Shown: piece after piece, positions 25,016 to 35,434 of the stretch
Numbering within the stretch: position 1 is the stretch's first letter
How the letters are laid out: the number at the start of each line of letters is the position of its first letter
Source of the DNA: Enhydrobacter aerosaccus
Lineage (GTDB): Bacteria > Pseudomonadota > Alphaproteobacteria > Reyranellales > Reyranellaceae
Direction: 5' to 3'
Assembly: GCF_900167455.1 (NCBI RefSeq)
Contig: NZ_FUWJ01000001.1
Span: forward strand, 1-64,000
DNA length: 64,000 nt
Translations under genes and position numbers: made by a program
The notes under the pieces: model-generated
What the model saw: the letters and a program-made list of their open reading frames with translations, nothing else
Databases searched by the model: none
Told to the model about the DNA's origin: nothing

Positions 25016-25837
25016 TCAGTTCGCCAGGACCTCGACGCGCGCCCACACCGGCTTGTGCTCCTCCTTGGAGTCCGGCGCCCCGTCGTCGAGTTCGACGATG
25101 CGCAGGCGCATGGCTGGCGACACCGGCATCTTGACCGGGGCCTTGAGCTTCTCGCCGGGAGGGCCGTCGTCGTGGAGGAATTTGGTCTTGGCGACGTGCA
25201 GGCACAGGCCTTTCATCTTTTCCAGATAGCCCGCCCCGTGCGGCGGCGGCTTCTCGTAACGGATGAGGTTGCTGCCTTTCTCGCTCGGTATCCACGCCGT
25301 CTTGCCGGCGCGCCCTAGATAAAGCCATCCGCCGCCGCCATTCGCGGCTACCGATGCGGTCTCGCAGGGTTGTTCCGGACCCGCGGCCGCGGACTTGCCG
25401 TCTGCGGGCGGAGCAGCGGCGCTCAAGAGCAGTTCGGCGGCGTTCTCGTTCGTCCACAGCGCCATGAGCTGATTGCGATGACCCGGGATCATGCCGGCCG
25501 CATCGAGCAGGCGCAGCTTGGCGACGATGCGCATCGGGTCGTCCTGGTCCATGGCCTTCAGGATCAGCGACGATTCGGCTTCGCGGGCCGCTTCCTGCAG
25601 GTGTCGCGTCTTCGTGTAGGCATCGTTGGCGATGTTGGCCAGGAAGGCCACGATCGCGCCGACGATCGACAGGATCAGCGGACTCTTGAAGAACGAGCGC
25701 CGATCTTCCCGTTCCTTGAGGATGAGCTCCCGCTCGTGCGCTTCCCGCTCTACCTGCCACTTATAGCGCTCGAACTCTTCCGGCGTGAGGTCGAGCACCG
25801 CCGAATGCAGTTTCTGCTTGCCGTCTTCTTCCGCCAT
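25016..25837 (-). CDS. Uncharacterised protein with one membrane helix, 273 aa
   Basis: The product begins MAEEDGKQKLHSAVLDLTPE and has a charged helical stretch (ERYKWQVEREAHERELILKE, coiled-coil-like). One membrane helix follows at about 53-70 (SPLILSIVGAIVAFLANIAN). After a helical part with AESSLILKAMDQDDPMRIVA, the C-terminal half has GGGGWLYLGRAGKTAWIPSE and a beta-rich ending. That segment resembles the short SH3-like or WD-style domains found on membrane sensors, but I cannot name it. It stands alone between a small membrane protein gene and an open stretch. Confidence 0.65.
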   Translation of the reverse strand: MAEEDGKQKLHSAVLDLTPEEFERYKWQVEREAHERELILKEREDRRSFFKSPLILSIVGAIVAFLANIANDAYTKTRHLQEAAREAESSLILKAMDQDDPMRIVAKLRLLDAAGMIPGHRNQLMALWTNENAAELLLSAAAPPADGKSAAAGPEQPCETASVAANGGGGWLYLGRAGKTAWIPSEKGSNLIRYEKPPPHGAGYLEKMKGLCLHVAKTKFLHDDGPPGEKLKAPVKMPVSPAMRLRIVELDDGAPDSKEEHKPVWARVEVLAN

Positions 25838-26231
25838 CCCCGCATCCCCACTTGCGACACGGGCAACCTAGCGGACGGTCCGGGATGTCGACAACGACAA
25901 ACCAAGCGCCACCGGAAGCGCTCCGGTTGCGCGCCTGATCAAGCCGTACTGGTGATTATCGCTCGGCCGGTCCCGATCCGCCGGCGCGAACGCCGGATCG
26001 CCTCAGGCAATCCCAGGAGCGCTCCAAAGGCCGATGGCGTCTACGGGCGCGCACCCACCGCGTCATGTCCTCGGAGAGGCTGGCGCCGCTCTCCCGGTGC
26101 AGGAACAACCGCGCGGAGGGACCGGGCTCGACCGGCAGCAAAGGCGACGGACGGCCCTTCTCGAAGGCGACTGGCGAGGACGGGAAGGCTTTCATGACCT
26201 GCACAACGCCCGTCTTCCGCAAGGGTTGCAC
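25838..26231. other. 394-base stretch without a confident gene
   Basis: A minus-strand frame from 26231 to 25956 starts right behind the ClC stop. From an internal ATG at about 26195 it would encode some 80 residues (MKAFPSSPVAFEKGRPSPLL and so on) with GC-rich third positions. It has no good ribosome site and no recognised family, so I leave it unannotated. The part next to 25838 should contain the promoter of the preceding minus-strand gene. Confidence 0.4.
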
Positions 26232-27551
26232 CTAAACCGATCGGCGGGCGGGCGTCGATTCTGGACCGTGGCCAAGGAAGCCCTTGGCCAGCGCATGGTA
26301 GATGCCTTCGGGGCAGACGAGCCGCGACGTCATGTAGGCAATGAGCGATGCCGTCATGAGCGGTATCACCATCGCGTGATTCTCCGTCATCTCGGTCACG
26401 ATGACGAAGGCGGTGATCGGCGCCTGCACGACGCCGGCGAAGTAGGCCACCATGCCGAGGAGCATGATCGCTTCAAGCGGGGCCGAAGGGAACAGGGGCG
26501 CAAGGTTGGTGCCCAGGCCGGCGCCGACAGCCAGTGAGGGGGCGAAGATGCCGCCGGGAATGCCGCTGATGGCGGAGAGTGTGGTGGCGGCGAATTTCAG
26601 GACGGCAAAGGTTGTCGGCAGCGCCATGCCATGCTCCAACGCGTCCTTTACCTGCGAATAGCCGGTGCCGTAGACGGTGTCGGCCGAGGCGATACCGCAC
26701 AGCGCCACGCCAAGGCCGCAGATCGCGGCGAAGCTGATCCGGTACTCCTTGGTCAGGCGTCCGAGCAGACCGGGCAGTCCCTGGGCGACGACGATCACGA
26801 TCCGGCTGAACACGCCACCGGCCAATCCGCCGGCGACGCCGCACACCGGCACCGCGAGCCAATCGAGGCCGCGATGCAGCATGGTGGGGCTGCTGCCGAA
26901 ATAGCTGTAGTTGCCGACCAGCGCGAGCGAGGTCAGGCCGGCGGCGATCACACAGGCGATGACCAGTCCGCTGGTGCGGATCTCGAACTTCCGGCTCATC
27001 TCTTCGATGCCGAACACGATGCCGGCCAGCGGCGTATTGAAGGCCGCGGCAACCCCCGCCGCAGCACCGGCCAGGATCAAGCCGGGCTGGCGCCGGGGCG
27101 ACAGGCGGCCGATGGCGAACATGATGGAGGCCCCGACCTGGACCGTCGGTCCCTCGCGGCCCACTGACGCGCCGCAGAGCAGGCCCAGCAAGGTCAGCAG
27201 GACCTTGCCGATGGCGATGCGGATCGACACCAGTCGGCTGCGGGCGGCCTGGTCCTCCAGCTCCCGCGCGGCGATCGCCTGCGGGATGCCGCTGCCCTGG
27301 GAATTCTGGAAGTAGCGATTTGTCAGGAAGACGGAGAGGGCAAATCCTACTGGTGTCACCAGCAGCGCCGCGTACCGCGACCAGCCCAGCAGCTCGGCGA
27401 AGTAAATCTGCGCGCGGTCGGCCAGCAGGGTGAGGCCCACGGCGCTGGCGCCGACCGTGATGCCTCCGAGCAGGAAGACGATCCGCCGCTGCCAGCGTGC
27501 CGATGCCACCTTGACGAGCCGCGGATAACGATCTGCACGGAGCAACTTCAT
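26232..27551 (-). CDS. ClC-family chloride transporter, probable H+/Cl- exchanger
   Basis: The 439-residue protein has the ClC filter segments in order: GSGIPQ (Ser87), GREGPTVQ with the gating Glu133, and GIPGGIFAPSLAVGAGLG. Ten or more hydrophobic helices fit the family. Glu184 in FGIEEMSRKFE aligns with the proton-transfer Glu203 of E. coli ClC, so a proton-coupled exchanger is more likely than a passive channel. The usual Glu after GSGIP is Gln here, as in some bacterial members. No C-terminal CBS domain is present. The gene diverges from the HlyD-like gene over a 187-base gap. Confidence 0.9.
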   Translation of the reverse strand: MKLLRADRYPRLVKVASARWQRRIVFLLGGITVGASAVGLTLLADRAQIYFAELLGWSRYAALLVTPVGFALSVFLTNRYFQNSQGSGIPQAIAARELEDQAARSRLVSIRIAIGKVLLTLLGLLCGASVGREGPTVQVGASIMFAIGRLSPRRQPGLILAGAAAGVAAAFNTPLAGIVFGIEEMSRKFEIRTSGLVIACVIAAGLTSLALVGNYSYFGSSPTMLHRGLDWLAVPVCGVAGGLAGGVFSRIVIVVAQGLPGLLGRLTKEYRISFAAICGLGVALCGIASADTVYGTGYSQVKDALEHGMALPTTFAVLKFAATTLSAISGIPGGIFAPSLAVGAGLGTNLAPLFPSAPLEAIMLLGMVAYFAGVVQAPITAFVIVTEMTENHAMVIPLMTASLIAYMTSRLVCPEGIYHALAKGFLGHGPESTPARRSV

Positions 27552-27738
27552 GTCGACAAATTCCGCCCACGGTTACGACGTTCGAGCGATAGCCGCTTTC
27601 CGGCCCGCTTGAAAGGTCGACGTTGCGCCGGACGGCTGGGCAGCGATGAATCGACGCCGGAAGCGCGCTTTCCCCGACTGGGTCTGGCCACTACGATGGC
27701 GAGGCAAATATCGTGACCTCGAGCGACTCTCGACAGAC

Positions 27739-28797
27739 ATGACGCAGAGACAAAAGTTCGGATGGTGGATAGCGGCCCTGCTGGTCGTCGGCGCCATCTC
27801 ATTTTCCGTGGCCGGTCCGCGAATTGACAAGGACCTGGAGGGCGCGCGTCCCACGCGTAAGCCGTTGATGGTCAGGGGATTCACCGATGCCACCATGGCC
27901 GAGGTCGTTCTGGACGGCGTGGGCAGCGACACGGTGCTCGAGCTCCGCGTTGTCGAGGGGCAGCAGGTGAAACGCGGCGATGTCGTCGCGGTACTGGCGA
28001 ATTATCCGTTGGCAGACATCGCCGTGCGCTCGGCGGAGGCGGAGCTCGAGAAGGCGCAGGCGCGCCGGAAGAGCCTGATGGGCGGCATTCCGGTGGCCGA
28101 GGTGGCAAACGATACTTCCGAAGACGCGCCGAAATCGAAGACCAAGAGTGCGGGCCCTCCCAAGCGGGGCGTGGCCGAGCAGGAAGTCATGGTCAAGCTG
28201 TCGGCCGAGGAAGCCAAGCTCAAGACGCTCAATATGCAACGGTCCGGCCTGCCTCCCGACCAGCGAGAGCTCGAGATCACCGTCTCCAATCAGAATGTGG
28301 AGCACGAGCAGGCGAGGCTGCGCGTTCTGAAGGAGACACTGGCCGACGATCTCGCCAAGAGCGATGCCGAAATCGCCCTCAAGAAGGCGAAGCTGGAGGA
28401 TGCGCAGCTGATCCGGGAGCAGGCGCTGGTCCGCTCGCCACTCGATGGCGTCGTCCTCCAGATATGGACGCATCCTGGCGAAAGGATCCGCCGCGGCATC
28501 GCGCAGATCGTCGACATGCAGCGGCTGCGCATCGTGGCCGATGTCGACGAGGTCCTGCTCGATCGCATGAAGGTCGGCGCCAAGGTCAATGTGACGTTCC
28601 GGGGCGAGAAGACCAGCCACGAGGGCAGGATCGTCCTGGTAGGCTCCGAGATCCGGCGCACTCCGAATCAAGGGAGCTTCGGTAGTTCGACGACCAAAGT
28701 GCGCAGCATACCGGTCAAGATCGAACTGAACGATCCCAGCCAGATGCCGCAGATGGTCGGTCGCGAGGCGATCGTCACCTTCGAGGGCGGAGCGTGA
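27739..28797 (+). CDS. HlyD-type periplasmic adaptor (membrane fusion protein)
   Basis: From ATG 27739 the product is 352 residues with an N-terminal signal anchor (WWIAALLVVGAISFSVAGP). It has a biotinyl-lipoyl-like half-motif (VLELRVVEGQQVKRGDVVAV) and a long helical hairpin (ADIAVRSAEAELEKAQARRK to about 230). The second lipoyl half is ALVRSPLDGVVLQIWTHPGE, and a beta-barrel region holds MKVGAKVNVTFRG. This is the standard adaptor layout linking an inner-membrane transporter to an outer channel, closest in style to DevB/MacA-like adaptors. An upstream ATG at 27646 would add 31 residues without improving the signal. No transporter or outer channel is adjacent. Confidence 0.85.
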   Translation: MTQRQKFGWWIAALLVVGAISFSVAGPRIDKDLEGARPTRKPLMVRGFTDATMAEVVLDGVGSDTVLELRVVEGQQVKRGDVVAVLANYPLADIAVRSAEAELEKAQARRKSLMGGIPVAEVANDTSEDAPKSKTKSAGPPKRGVAEQEVMVKLSAEEAKLKTLNMQRSGLPPDQRELEITVSNQNVEHEQARLRVLKETLADDLAKSDAEIALKKAKLEDAQLIREQALVRSPLDGVVLQIWTHPGERIRRGIAQIVDMQRLRIVADVDEVLLDRMKVGAKVNVTFRGEKTSHEGRIVLVGSEIRRTPNQGSFGSSTTKVRSIPVKIELNDPSQMPQMVGREAIVTFEGGA

Positions 28798-28879
28798 AGG
28801 TCAGTCGACCACTTCGTCTACATGGGCCAGCAGTGACGCGGAACGGTCGGGCTGAGACTTCGCAATCTTCAAGTCGGGC

Positions 28880-31195
28880 TCAGCGCGGGCCGAGGCCGGC
28901 TCGCCGCAACGCATCGGCCATGGCGTTTGCCGGCGAACTGGCCTTGCCGGAGGGCACGCTGGCCTGACCCCGCTTCGGCGCACCGCCACCGTCGGCGCGA
29001 GCAGACCGGGCGGGTTGGCTGCCGGCCTGGTCGTCGAGTCGCAGCGACAGGCTGATGCGCTTGCGCGGCTTGTCCACCTCCAGGACTTTCACGCGCACGA
29101 TATCGCCGGGCTTCACCACCGCGCGCGGATCCTTCACGAAGCTCCTCGACATTGCCGACACATGGACCAGCCCGTCCTGGTGGACGCCGACATCGACGAA
29201 CGCTCCGAACGCGGCGACATTGGTGACGACGCCCTCGAGCACCATGCCCGGCTCGAGATCGTTGAGCGTCTCGATACCGGCCTTGAACTCCGCCGTCTTG
29301 AAGGCGGGCCGCGGATCGCGTCCGGGCTTCTCGAGTTCGCGCAGGATGTCCGTCACGGTGGGTAGACCGAATCTGTCGTCGACGAACGATGTCGGCGACA
29401 GCGCTCGCAGGACGGGCGCGTTGCCGATCAGGGCGTCGATCTTGCTTTGGGTCGCCGCGATGATCCGATGCACCACCGGATAGGACTCGGGATGCACGGC
29501 CGACGCGTCCAACGGGTCGTCGCCGTGGGCGATGCGCAGGAAGCCCGCGCACTGCTCGAATGCCTTGGGGCCGAGCCGCGGCACTTCTTTCAGGGCCTTG
29601 CGGGATCGAAAGGCGCCGTTCGTGTCGCGGTGGGACACGATGCTCTGGGCCAGCGCCTGGCCGATGCCCGAGACTCGAGCCAACAGGGGCGCCGACGCGG
29701 TATTCAGGTCGACGCCCACCCCGTTCACGCAATCCTCGACGACGGCATCGAGCGAGCGCGACAGCTTGTACTCGCTGAGATCGTGCTGGTACTGGCCGAC
29801 GCCGATCGACTTGGGATCGATCTTCACCAGCTCGGCCAGCGGATCCTGCAGCCGGCGCGCGATCGACACCGCGCCGCGCAGCGTAACGTCGAGGCCAGGC
29901 AACTCCTCCGACGCATAGGCCGAGGCCGAATAGACCGACGCACCGGCTTCCGACACCACGACCTTGTGCAGCTTCAGCTCCGGCAGCCCCTTCACCAGCT
30001 CGACCGCGAGCTTGTCGGTCTCGCGCGAGGCGGTGCCGTTGCCGATCGCGATCAGCTCGACCTTATGCTCGCGCACGAGCCTGGCCAGGATGGCCAGCGC
30101 CTCGTCCCAGCGCCGCTGCGGTTCATGCGGATAGATCGTGCTGGTGGCCACCACCTTGCCGGTGGCATCGACCACCGCAACCTTGACGCCGGTACGATAG
30201 CCGGGGTCGAGCCCGAGCGTCGGCCGCGCGCCGGCCGGCGCCGCGAGCAGCAGGTCACGCAGGTTGGAGGCGAATACCCGCACCGCTTCTTCCTCGGCGG
30301 CCGTCCATAGCCGCAGCCGCAGGTCGATCGACAGCAGGACAATGATCTTCGTACGCCATGCCCAGCGCACGGTGTCGGCCAGCCATTTGTCCGCCGGCCG
30401 TCCCTGGTCGGAGATGCCGTAGGCCTGCATGATGCGCAGTTCGTAGGCGCTGACGGCGGGACGGGCCGCAGGATCGTCCGGTTCTATCGTCAGGCCAAGG
30501 ATCTCTTCGCGCTCGCCGCGGAACAGTGCCAGCACCCGGTGGGACGGCATCTTGGCAAGGGCTTCCGAGAAGTCGAAGTAGTCGCTGAACTTGGCGCCTG
30601 CCTCGTTCTTGCCCTCGCGAACTTTGGAAACCAGGCGCCCGTTCGCCCAGAATTCCTCGCGAAGAGAACCGATCAGGTCGGCGTTCTCGGCGAAGCGTTC
30701 GGTCAGGATGGCGCGCGCTCCATCGAGCGCCGCGGCCACATCCGCGACATTCCTGTCCGCCGATACATAGGGTTCGGCGGCGATGGCGGGTACGATGTGC
30801 GGCTCTCGCAACAGCAGGTCCGCCAGCGGCTCCAGCCCCGCTTCCTTGGCGATCTCGGACTTGGTGCGGCGCTTGGGCTTGTAGGGGAGGTAGATGTCCT
30901 CCAGGCGTCCCTTGCTGTCCGCGGCCATGATCGCCGCTTCGAGCGTCGCATCGAGCTTTCCCTGCTCGCGGACCGAATCGAGGATGACCTTGCGTCGCGC
31001 TTCCAGCTCGCGCAGATACCTCAGCCGCTCCTCGAGCGTGCGAAGCTGCGCGTCGTCCAACGATCCCGTGACTTCCTTGCGATAGCGCGCGACGAAGGGG
31101 ACGGTCGCTCCGCCATCGAGCAGCTCGACCGCCGCTTGGACCTGCTGTTCCCTGACGCCGAGTTCCTGGGCAATGCGTGCCTGGATGGAAACCAT
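28880..31195 (-). CDS. tex: RNA-binding transcription accessory protein Tex
   Basis: The 771-residue protein is typical Tex. It has the N-terminal helical Tex_N region ([40 protein letters not shown]), a YqgF/RNase H-like domain ([20 protein letters not shown]) and helix-hairpin-helix modules ([20 protein letters not shown]-type; [20 protein letters not shown]). A C-terminal S1 domain follows ([33 protein letters not shown]). A basic tail follows the S1 domain. Tex binds nucleic acids and affects transcription and stress tolerance in several bacteria. ATG 31195 ([12 protein letters not shown]) was chosen with a GAGGTG ribosome site; longer in-frame starts lack family similarity. Confidence 0.95.
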   Translation of the reverse strand: MVSIQARIAQELGVREQQVQAAVELLDGGATVPFVARYRKEVTGSLDDAQLRTLEERLRYLRELEARRKVILDSVREQGKLDATLEAAIMAADSKGRLEDIYLPYKPKRRTKSEIAKEAGLEPLADLLLREPHIVPAIAAEPYVSADRNVADVAAALDGARAILTERFAENADLIGSLREEFWANGRLVSKVREGKNEAGAKFSDYFDFSEALAKMPSHRVLALFRGEREEILGLTIEPDDPAARPAVSAYELRIMQAYGISDQGRPADKWLADTVRWAWRTKIIVLLSIDLRLRLWTAAEEEAVRVFASNLRDLLLAAPAGARPTLGLDPGYRTGVKVAVVDATGKVVATSTIYPHEPQRRWDEALAILARLVREHKVELIAIGNGTASRETDKLAVELVKGLPELKLHKVVVSEAGASVYSASAYASEELPGLDVTLRGAVSIARRLQDPLAELVKIDPKSIGVGQYQHDLSEYKLSRSLDAVVEDCVNGVGVDLNTASAPLLARVSGIGQALAQSIVSHRDTNGAFRSRKALKEVPRLGPKAFEQCAGFLRIAHGDDPLDASAVHPESYPVVHRIIAATQSKIDALIGNAPVLRALSPTSFVDDRFGLPTVTDILRELEKPGRDPRPAFKTAEFKAGIETLNDLEPGMVLEGVVTNVAAFGAFVDVGVHQDGLVHVSAMSRSFVKDPRAVVKPGDIVRVKVLEVDKPRKRISLSLRLDDQAGSQPARSARADGGGAPKRGQASVPSGKASSPANAMADALRRAGLGPR

Positions 31196-31530
31196 CGAGA
31201 AACACCTCTTCGAGCGAATGGGAGGGACAGCGGTCGGGCCGCGGATATGGACGGCGCGCCTGTGAGACTTCAAGCGGTTTGTTGGCTACTGCCCCCAGCG
31301 TTGCCCAAGAACTTTGAGCCGATCCAGCTTGACAGCGCTTGCCATGGAGGCGGGGCTGTGCGCTGGGACCGCGCCTCGGCGTGTGGCGCACGAGATCGAG
31401 CAAGGGATCAGTCACGACATCATCCGCCATCGCTGACGATCGTCGATGGCGATGACGTGCTCCAGGCCGGTAACCCGATGCTGTGCGCCCTGACCTTTGT
31501 TCCGGCCTCGGCGCAAATCTCCAGACTGTT
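31196..31530. other. 335-base intergenic stretch with a nested palindrome
   Basis: No confident gene lies here. CGCCATCG (31425-31432) is repeated inverted as CGATGGCG (31444-31451) around an 11-base spacer that itself contains the palindrome ACGATCGT. It could act as a transcription-blocking hairpin for the minus-strand TetR gene, which ends at 31531, or it may be a repeat element. The part next to 31196 should hold the tex promoter. Confidence 0.4.
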
Positions 31531-32163
31531 CTAGCGGCGTTTAGGGGAATTCTCCGTCAGTCGAAAAAACAGCTTGAGAGTGCGCTTCTCCCACGTCGGG
31601 TCGATGAGATTTCCCGTAATGAGGAGATTGAACCAGACCGATCCGAAGAGGAGTTCGAGCGCCGTGTCGACGTCCAGGTCTCGGCGCACCTCTTCATGCT
31701 TCTGGCCATGCAAGATCAACTCGCGGCCTTGGGCAAGCCGAGGCTGAACAATACGCGTCATCAGTGCGTCGCGAACAGCGGCATCGGCCTGTCCTTCCAT
31801 TGCCAGGGCGCGCAGGATGTTCGCCCGTGCAGGATCGAAAAGACGCTGGACACTCCACCGCAGATAACTTTCGAAACGATCCTTGAAGCGCGCGCCGGAG
31901 AAACTCGGGTTCTCGTCCGTACTCGTGCCGATATAGAGGTCCACGAGCAGATCGCCGCGCGAAGACCAGCGGCGATAGACGGATTGTTTGGACACACCCG
32001 CACGCGCCGCTACCCCCTCCATCGATAGGGCTGTGCTGCCGCTCTCACGAATGATCGCCTGAGCTGCATCAAGGATCCGTTGCTGCACGAGCGGATTTCG
32101 GGGCCGTCCGAGTCGGGCGGCATTCGAGGCTGGAGCAACGGGGCCCGGTTTAGGTATTGACAT
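31531..32163 (-). CDS. TetR-family transcriptional regulator
   Basis: The 210-residue protein has an N-terminal TetR DNA-binding domain: QRILDAAQAIIRESGSTALS, then MEGVAARAGVSKQSVYRRWS with the recognition helix VSKQSVYRRW, then DLLVDLYIG. The rest is helical ligand-binding region. The gene is divergent from the amidase operon at 32271, so it is the likely local repressor of that operon. ATACG...CGTAT arms at 32162-32179 overlap its own start codon and are a weak operator candidate. Ligand unknown. Confidence 0.88.
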   Translation of the reverse strand: MSIPKPGPVAPASNAARLGRPRNPLVQQRILDAAQAIIRESGSTALSMEGVAARAGVSKQSVYRRWSSRGDLLVDLYIGTSTDENPSFSGARFKDRFESYLRWSVQRLFDPARANILRALAMEGQADAAVRDALMTRIVQPRLAQGRELILHGQKHEEVRRDLDVDTALELLFGSVWFNLLITGNLIDPTWEKRTLKLFFRLTENSPKRR

Positions 32164-32270
32164 ACGAGACGCACCGTATTGGAATTGCTGTCACTGAATG
32201 ACCTCTACAGGCTGGAGTCCCAAGCCTCAATCCATTCTCTGGCATTCGCATCCCCGAAGAGACGATATCG

Positions 32271-33695
32271 ATGAATCACGCTGAACTGGCATTTCTGAGC
32301 GCGACCTCACTGAAAGACCTCTATGCGAAAGGCGAGGTTTCTCCCGTTGAGGTTGTCAGATCGCTCCTTCAGCGCGTGGAGGCCATCGACCCGTTATTGA
32401 ATGCGATGACGATGGTCACTCCTGAACTGGCTCTCGAGGCGGCAACGAAGGCAGAACAGGCCTATAGGGGCGCGCGGACTCCAAGATTACTCGAAGGCAT
32501 TCCGGTAACTCTCAAGGATATGCACCCCACCGCTGGTCTCAAGACGGCGCAAGGATCGTGGGCAAGTGCAGAATGGATACCGGACACGGACGCTCCCTGC
32601 ATCTCGCGGCTCTATCGGGCCGGTGGCGCCGTCATCGGCAAGACGAGCGTGCCGGAGTTCGGCTGGAAGGGAGTGAGTAAAAGCCCGCTCACCGGCATTA
32701 CGCACAATCCTTGGAAGCGCGGATACAATGCCGGCGCATCGTCTGCGGGCGCTGCCGTGGCAGCGGCTGTTGGTTTTGGGCCGCTTCATCTGGGATCCGA
32801 TGGCGGCGGCTCTGTCCGGATGCCGGCACATTTTTCCGGTGTTTATGGCCTCAAGCCCACATATGGCCGGATTCCCTATTGGCCTGTCCCGAACAACGAC
32901 TACGCCACCCACATGGGGACCCTCACGCGAACTGTCGCCGATAGCGCCTTGATGCTCGAGGCCATGGCGGGTCCTCATGCTTGGGATCATACGAGCTGCG
33001 AATCGCCGCCAGAGCCTTATGTGGAGCGCCTCAAGGCAAGTCTCAAAGGAAAGCGGATTGCCTTCAGCGCTGACCTTGGTCATGCCCGCGTCGACCTCGA
33101 TGTCAAAGACCTCGTCGATCGCGCGGTGCTCACCTTTGAGGAGCTGGGCGCCGTTGTTGAGGTCGTCACGCCCAGCTGGGGAACGCTCGGCCCGGAACTT
33201 GCTCGCTTTTTCTGGAAAGCAGGGTATCTGGCGCGGGGTGCGCTCTATCTCCCTGAATGGCGCGAGAAGATGGATCCAGGCCTCGTCGCAATGCTCGATG
33301 AAGGACAAAGCATCACTGGCGTGGAATTCCATGTCATGCGTGCTCGCAAGCTGGCCTATGTGGAAGAGATCCATCGATTCTTCGAGAATTGGGATCTGCT
33401 TATCACCCCTGCCGTCAGCACGGCGGCCTTTCCGGCGCATCTGCTCCAGCCACCGACCTGGCCACAGCATCCTTGGGATTGGCTGATGTGGGCCGAGTTC
33501 TCCTATCCGTTCAATTTCTCTGGCAATCCCGCCGCGAGCATTCCCTGCGGCTTCAATTCTTCGGGGTTGCCCGTCGGGTTGCAGATTGTCGGCCGACGCT
33601 TCGATGATCTCGGGGTGCTGCAGGCCTCTGCCGCTTTTGAGGAAGCGCGACCGTGGCAGCACCATCGCCCGCCAATTGCAGAAACTCGAGATTAG
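32271..33695 (+). CDS. Amidase-signature family hydrolase
   Basis: The 474-residue enzyme has the Ser-cisSer-Lys triad: Lys82 in IPVTLKDM, Ser157 in YNAGASSAGAAVAAA and the nucleophile Ser181 in LGSDGGGSVRMPAHF. Spacings (75 and 24 residues) equal those of fatty-acid amide hydrolase. The glycine-rich stretch is GASSAGAA where GGSSGGSA is usual, and GSDGGGS replaces GSDTGGS; both are conservative. It hydrolyses an amide of unknown structure in the cytoplasm. It is the first gene of an operon with a peptide-type ABC importer 9 bases later, so its substrate is probably imported by that system. Confidence 0.92.
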   Translation: MNHAELAFLSATSLKDLYAKGEVSPVEVVRSLLQRVEAIDPLLNAMTMVTPELALEAATKAEQAYRGARTPRLLEGIPVTLKDMHPTAGLKTAQGSWASAEWIPDTDAPCISRLYRAGGAVIGKTSVPEFGWKGVSKSPLTGITHNPWKRGYNAGASSAGAAVAAAVGFGPLHLGSDGGGSVRMPAHFSGVYGLKPTYGRIPYWPVPNNDYATHMGTLTRTVADSALMLEAMAGPHAWDHTSCESPPEPYVERLKASLKGKRIAFSADLGHARVDLDVKDLVDRAVLTFEELGAVVEVVTPSWGTLGPELARFFWKAGYLARGALYLPEWREKMDPGLVAMLDEGQSITGVEFHVMRARKLAYVEEIHRFFENWDLLITPAVSTAAFPAHLLQPPTWPQHPWDWLMWAEFSYPFNFSGNPAASIPCGFNSSGLPVGLQIVGRRFDDLGVLQASAAFEEARPWQHHRPPIAETRD

Positions 33696-33704
33696 GGGGA
33701 CCGA

Positions 33705-35297
33705 ATGCTTTCACGCCGAAGGTTGATGAGTCAGGTCGCTTCCATGGCAGCGGCCACCCTGGCTGCTCCAAATCTCGCTTCCGCCCAATCCTCCAAGACC
33801 CTGCGATTTGTCCCGCAGGCGGATCTGGCGCTGCTGGACCCGGTTCAATCAACGGGCCTGGTCATTCGTCATCATGCATTGCTGGTCTTTGATACGCTCT
33901 ACGGGGTGGACGAGCAGCAACGGGCCCAGCCACAGATGGTGCAGGGGCATGTCGTGGAGAACGACGGACTGCTGTGGCGACTCACTTTGCGGGAGGGGTT
34001 GAAGTTCCACGACGGACAAAAAGTGCTGGCGCGAGATTGCGTCGCCTCCATCAAGCGCTGGGGCGTGCGCGATTCCTACGGGCTTTCCTTGATGGCGGTC
34101 GTGGATGACCTCTCCGCCGTCTCCGACAACGAGATCCAGTTCCGCCTCAAACGCCCGTTCCCGCTATTGCCGGATGTCCTTGGTAAGGCAGGAACCAATA
34201 TCTGCGTCGTCATGCCGGAGCGTCTGGCGCAAACCGATCCGATGCAGCGTGTGAACGAGATGGTCGGCAGCGGGCCTTTTCGCTTCGTCGCGAGCGAACG
34301 CGTTCCAGGATCGCTGAATGTTTACGCGAAGTTTACGGACTATGTCCCCAGATCTTCCGGAGAAACCAGCTTCCTGGCGGGGCCGAAGATCGCGAACTTC
34401 GATCGCGTCGAATGGCGCACCATTCCCGACGCTGCGACTGCCGCTGCCGCGCTCCAGACAGGCGAGGTCGATTGGTGGGAGCAACCGATTTCCGATCTGA
34501 TCCCGCGCTTGAAGTCCAACCGGAACCTCAAGGTAGAGGTGCTCGACAGGTTTGGTGCGGTAGCGATGATCCGCTTCAATCACCTGTTGCCTCCATTCGA
34601 CCGGCCGGAGATGCGACAAGCCCTGCTCGGGGCCATCAAGCAGGACGAGTACATGATCGCGGTGGCAGGAGAGGATCGTGCCTACTGGAAGGATGGCGTC
34701 GGGTTCTTTGCGCCTGGCTCCTCGATGGCGAACGATGCGCGACTGGATGCTTTGCCGTCGCGTCCTGATGTCGATCGCGTGAAGCAGGCGCTCCGGGCTG
34801 CAGGTTACTCAGGGGAGCGTATCGTCTTTCCCGTACCGACTGACTTTCCTGCCCTCAACGCCATGAGCGAAGTCGCCGGTGACATGATGCGGCGGGCTGG
34901 AATCAATCTCGACTATCAGGCGCTGGATTGGGGAACGGTGCTTCAGCGGGTGGCGTCGCAGCAGCCCGTCGATAAGGGCGGATGGAATATCTGGTGCAAC
35001 TATTCAACAGGTATCAGCGCCGTGAACCCGGCAGCGCACACCTATCTTCGCGGGCTGGGCCGCAGCGGCACATTTGGCTGGCCGACGAGCCCGACGCTTG
35101 AACAGCTGCGTTCTGGATGGCTGGACGCTGGCGACGAAAGCGCCAGGGTCGAGATCTGCAAACAGATGCAGGTTCAGGCATTCCAGGATCTGCCCTACAT
35201 CCCGTTGGGAGTGTTCTACCAGCCGACGGCCTACAGGACGAGTTTGCAGGGCGTTCTGAAGGGATTTCCTCTCTTCTACAATGTGAAGCGTGCCTAG
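33705..35297 (+). CDS. Periplasmic binding protein of a dipeptide/opine-type ABC importer
   Basis: The 530-residue protein belongs to the SBP_bac_5 family. A twin-arginine-like signal (MLSRRRLMSQVASMAAATLA, cleavage after LASAQ) is followed by LRFVPQADLALLDPVQSTG and LFDTLYG-like and LREGLKFHDGQKVLARDCV segments. The typical MVGSGPFRFVASERVPGS and the late LPYIPLGVFYQPTAYRTSLQ block are also present. It would capture a peptide, opine or similar amide and deliver it to the permeases encoded from 35435. The 137-base gap before the permease gene is unusually wide for such operons and includes no obvious hairpin. Confidence 0.9.
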   Translation: MLSRRRLMSQVASMAAATLAAPNLASAQSSKTLRFVPQADLALLDPVQSTGLVIRHHALLVFDTLYGVDEQQRAQPQMVQGHVVENDGLLWRLTLREGLKFHDGQKVLARDCVASIKRWGVRDSYGLSLMAVVDDLSAVSDNEIQFRLKRPFPLLPDVLGKAGTNICVVMPERLAQTDPMQRVNEMVGSGPFRFVASERVPGSLNVYAKFTDYVPRSSGETSFLAGPKIANFDRVEWRTIPDAATAAAALQTGEVDWWEQPISDLIPRLKSNRNLKVEVLDRFGAVAMIRFNHLLPPFDRPEMRQALLGAIKQDEYMIAVAGEDRAYWKDGVGFFAPGSSMANDARLDALPSRPDVDRVKQALRAAGYSGERIVFPVPTDFPALNAMSEVAGDMMRRAGINLDYQALDWGTVLQRVASQQPVDKGGWNIWCNYSTGISAVNPAAHTYLRGLGRSGTFGWPTSPTLEQLRSGWLDAGDESARVEICKQMQVQAFQDLPYIPLGVFYQPTAYRTSLQGVLKGFPLFYNVKRA

Positions 35298-35434
35298 GAG
35301 TGCGGGAGAGGAATCGGCACTCGGGTCGTGACGGACCAGGCATGCACCATGCCGGCAAAGGGCTCCTGACCATGCCGTCCCGAGCAAGCCATCGTCACCG
35401 TCAGCGCCTCGGTCAACACCGGTAGGAGGAGATC

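Noticed and set aside
25956-26231. Small minus-strand frame just after the ClC stop
   Set aside because: GC3 is favourable, but there is no ribosome site and no recognised protein. It is described in the gap entry and not called.
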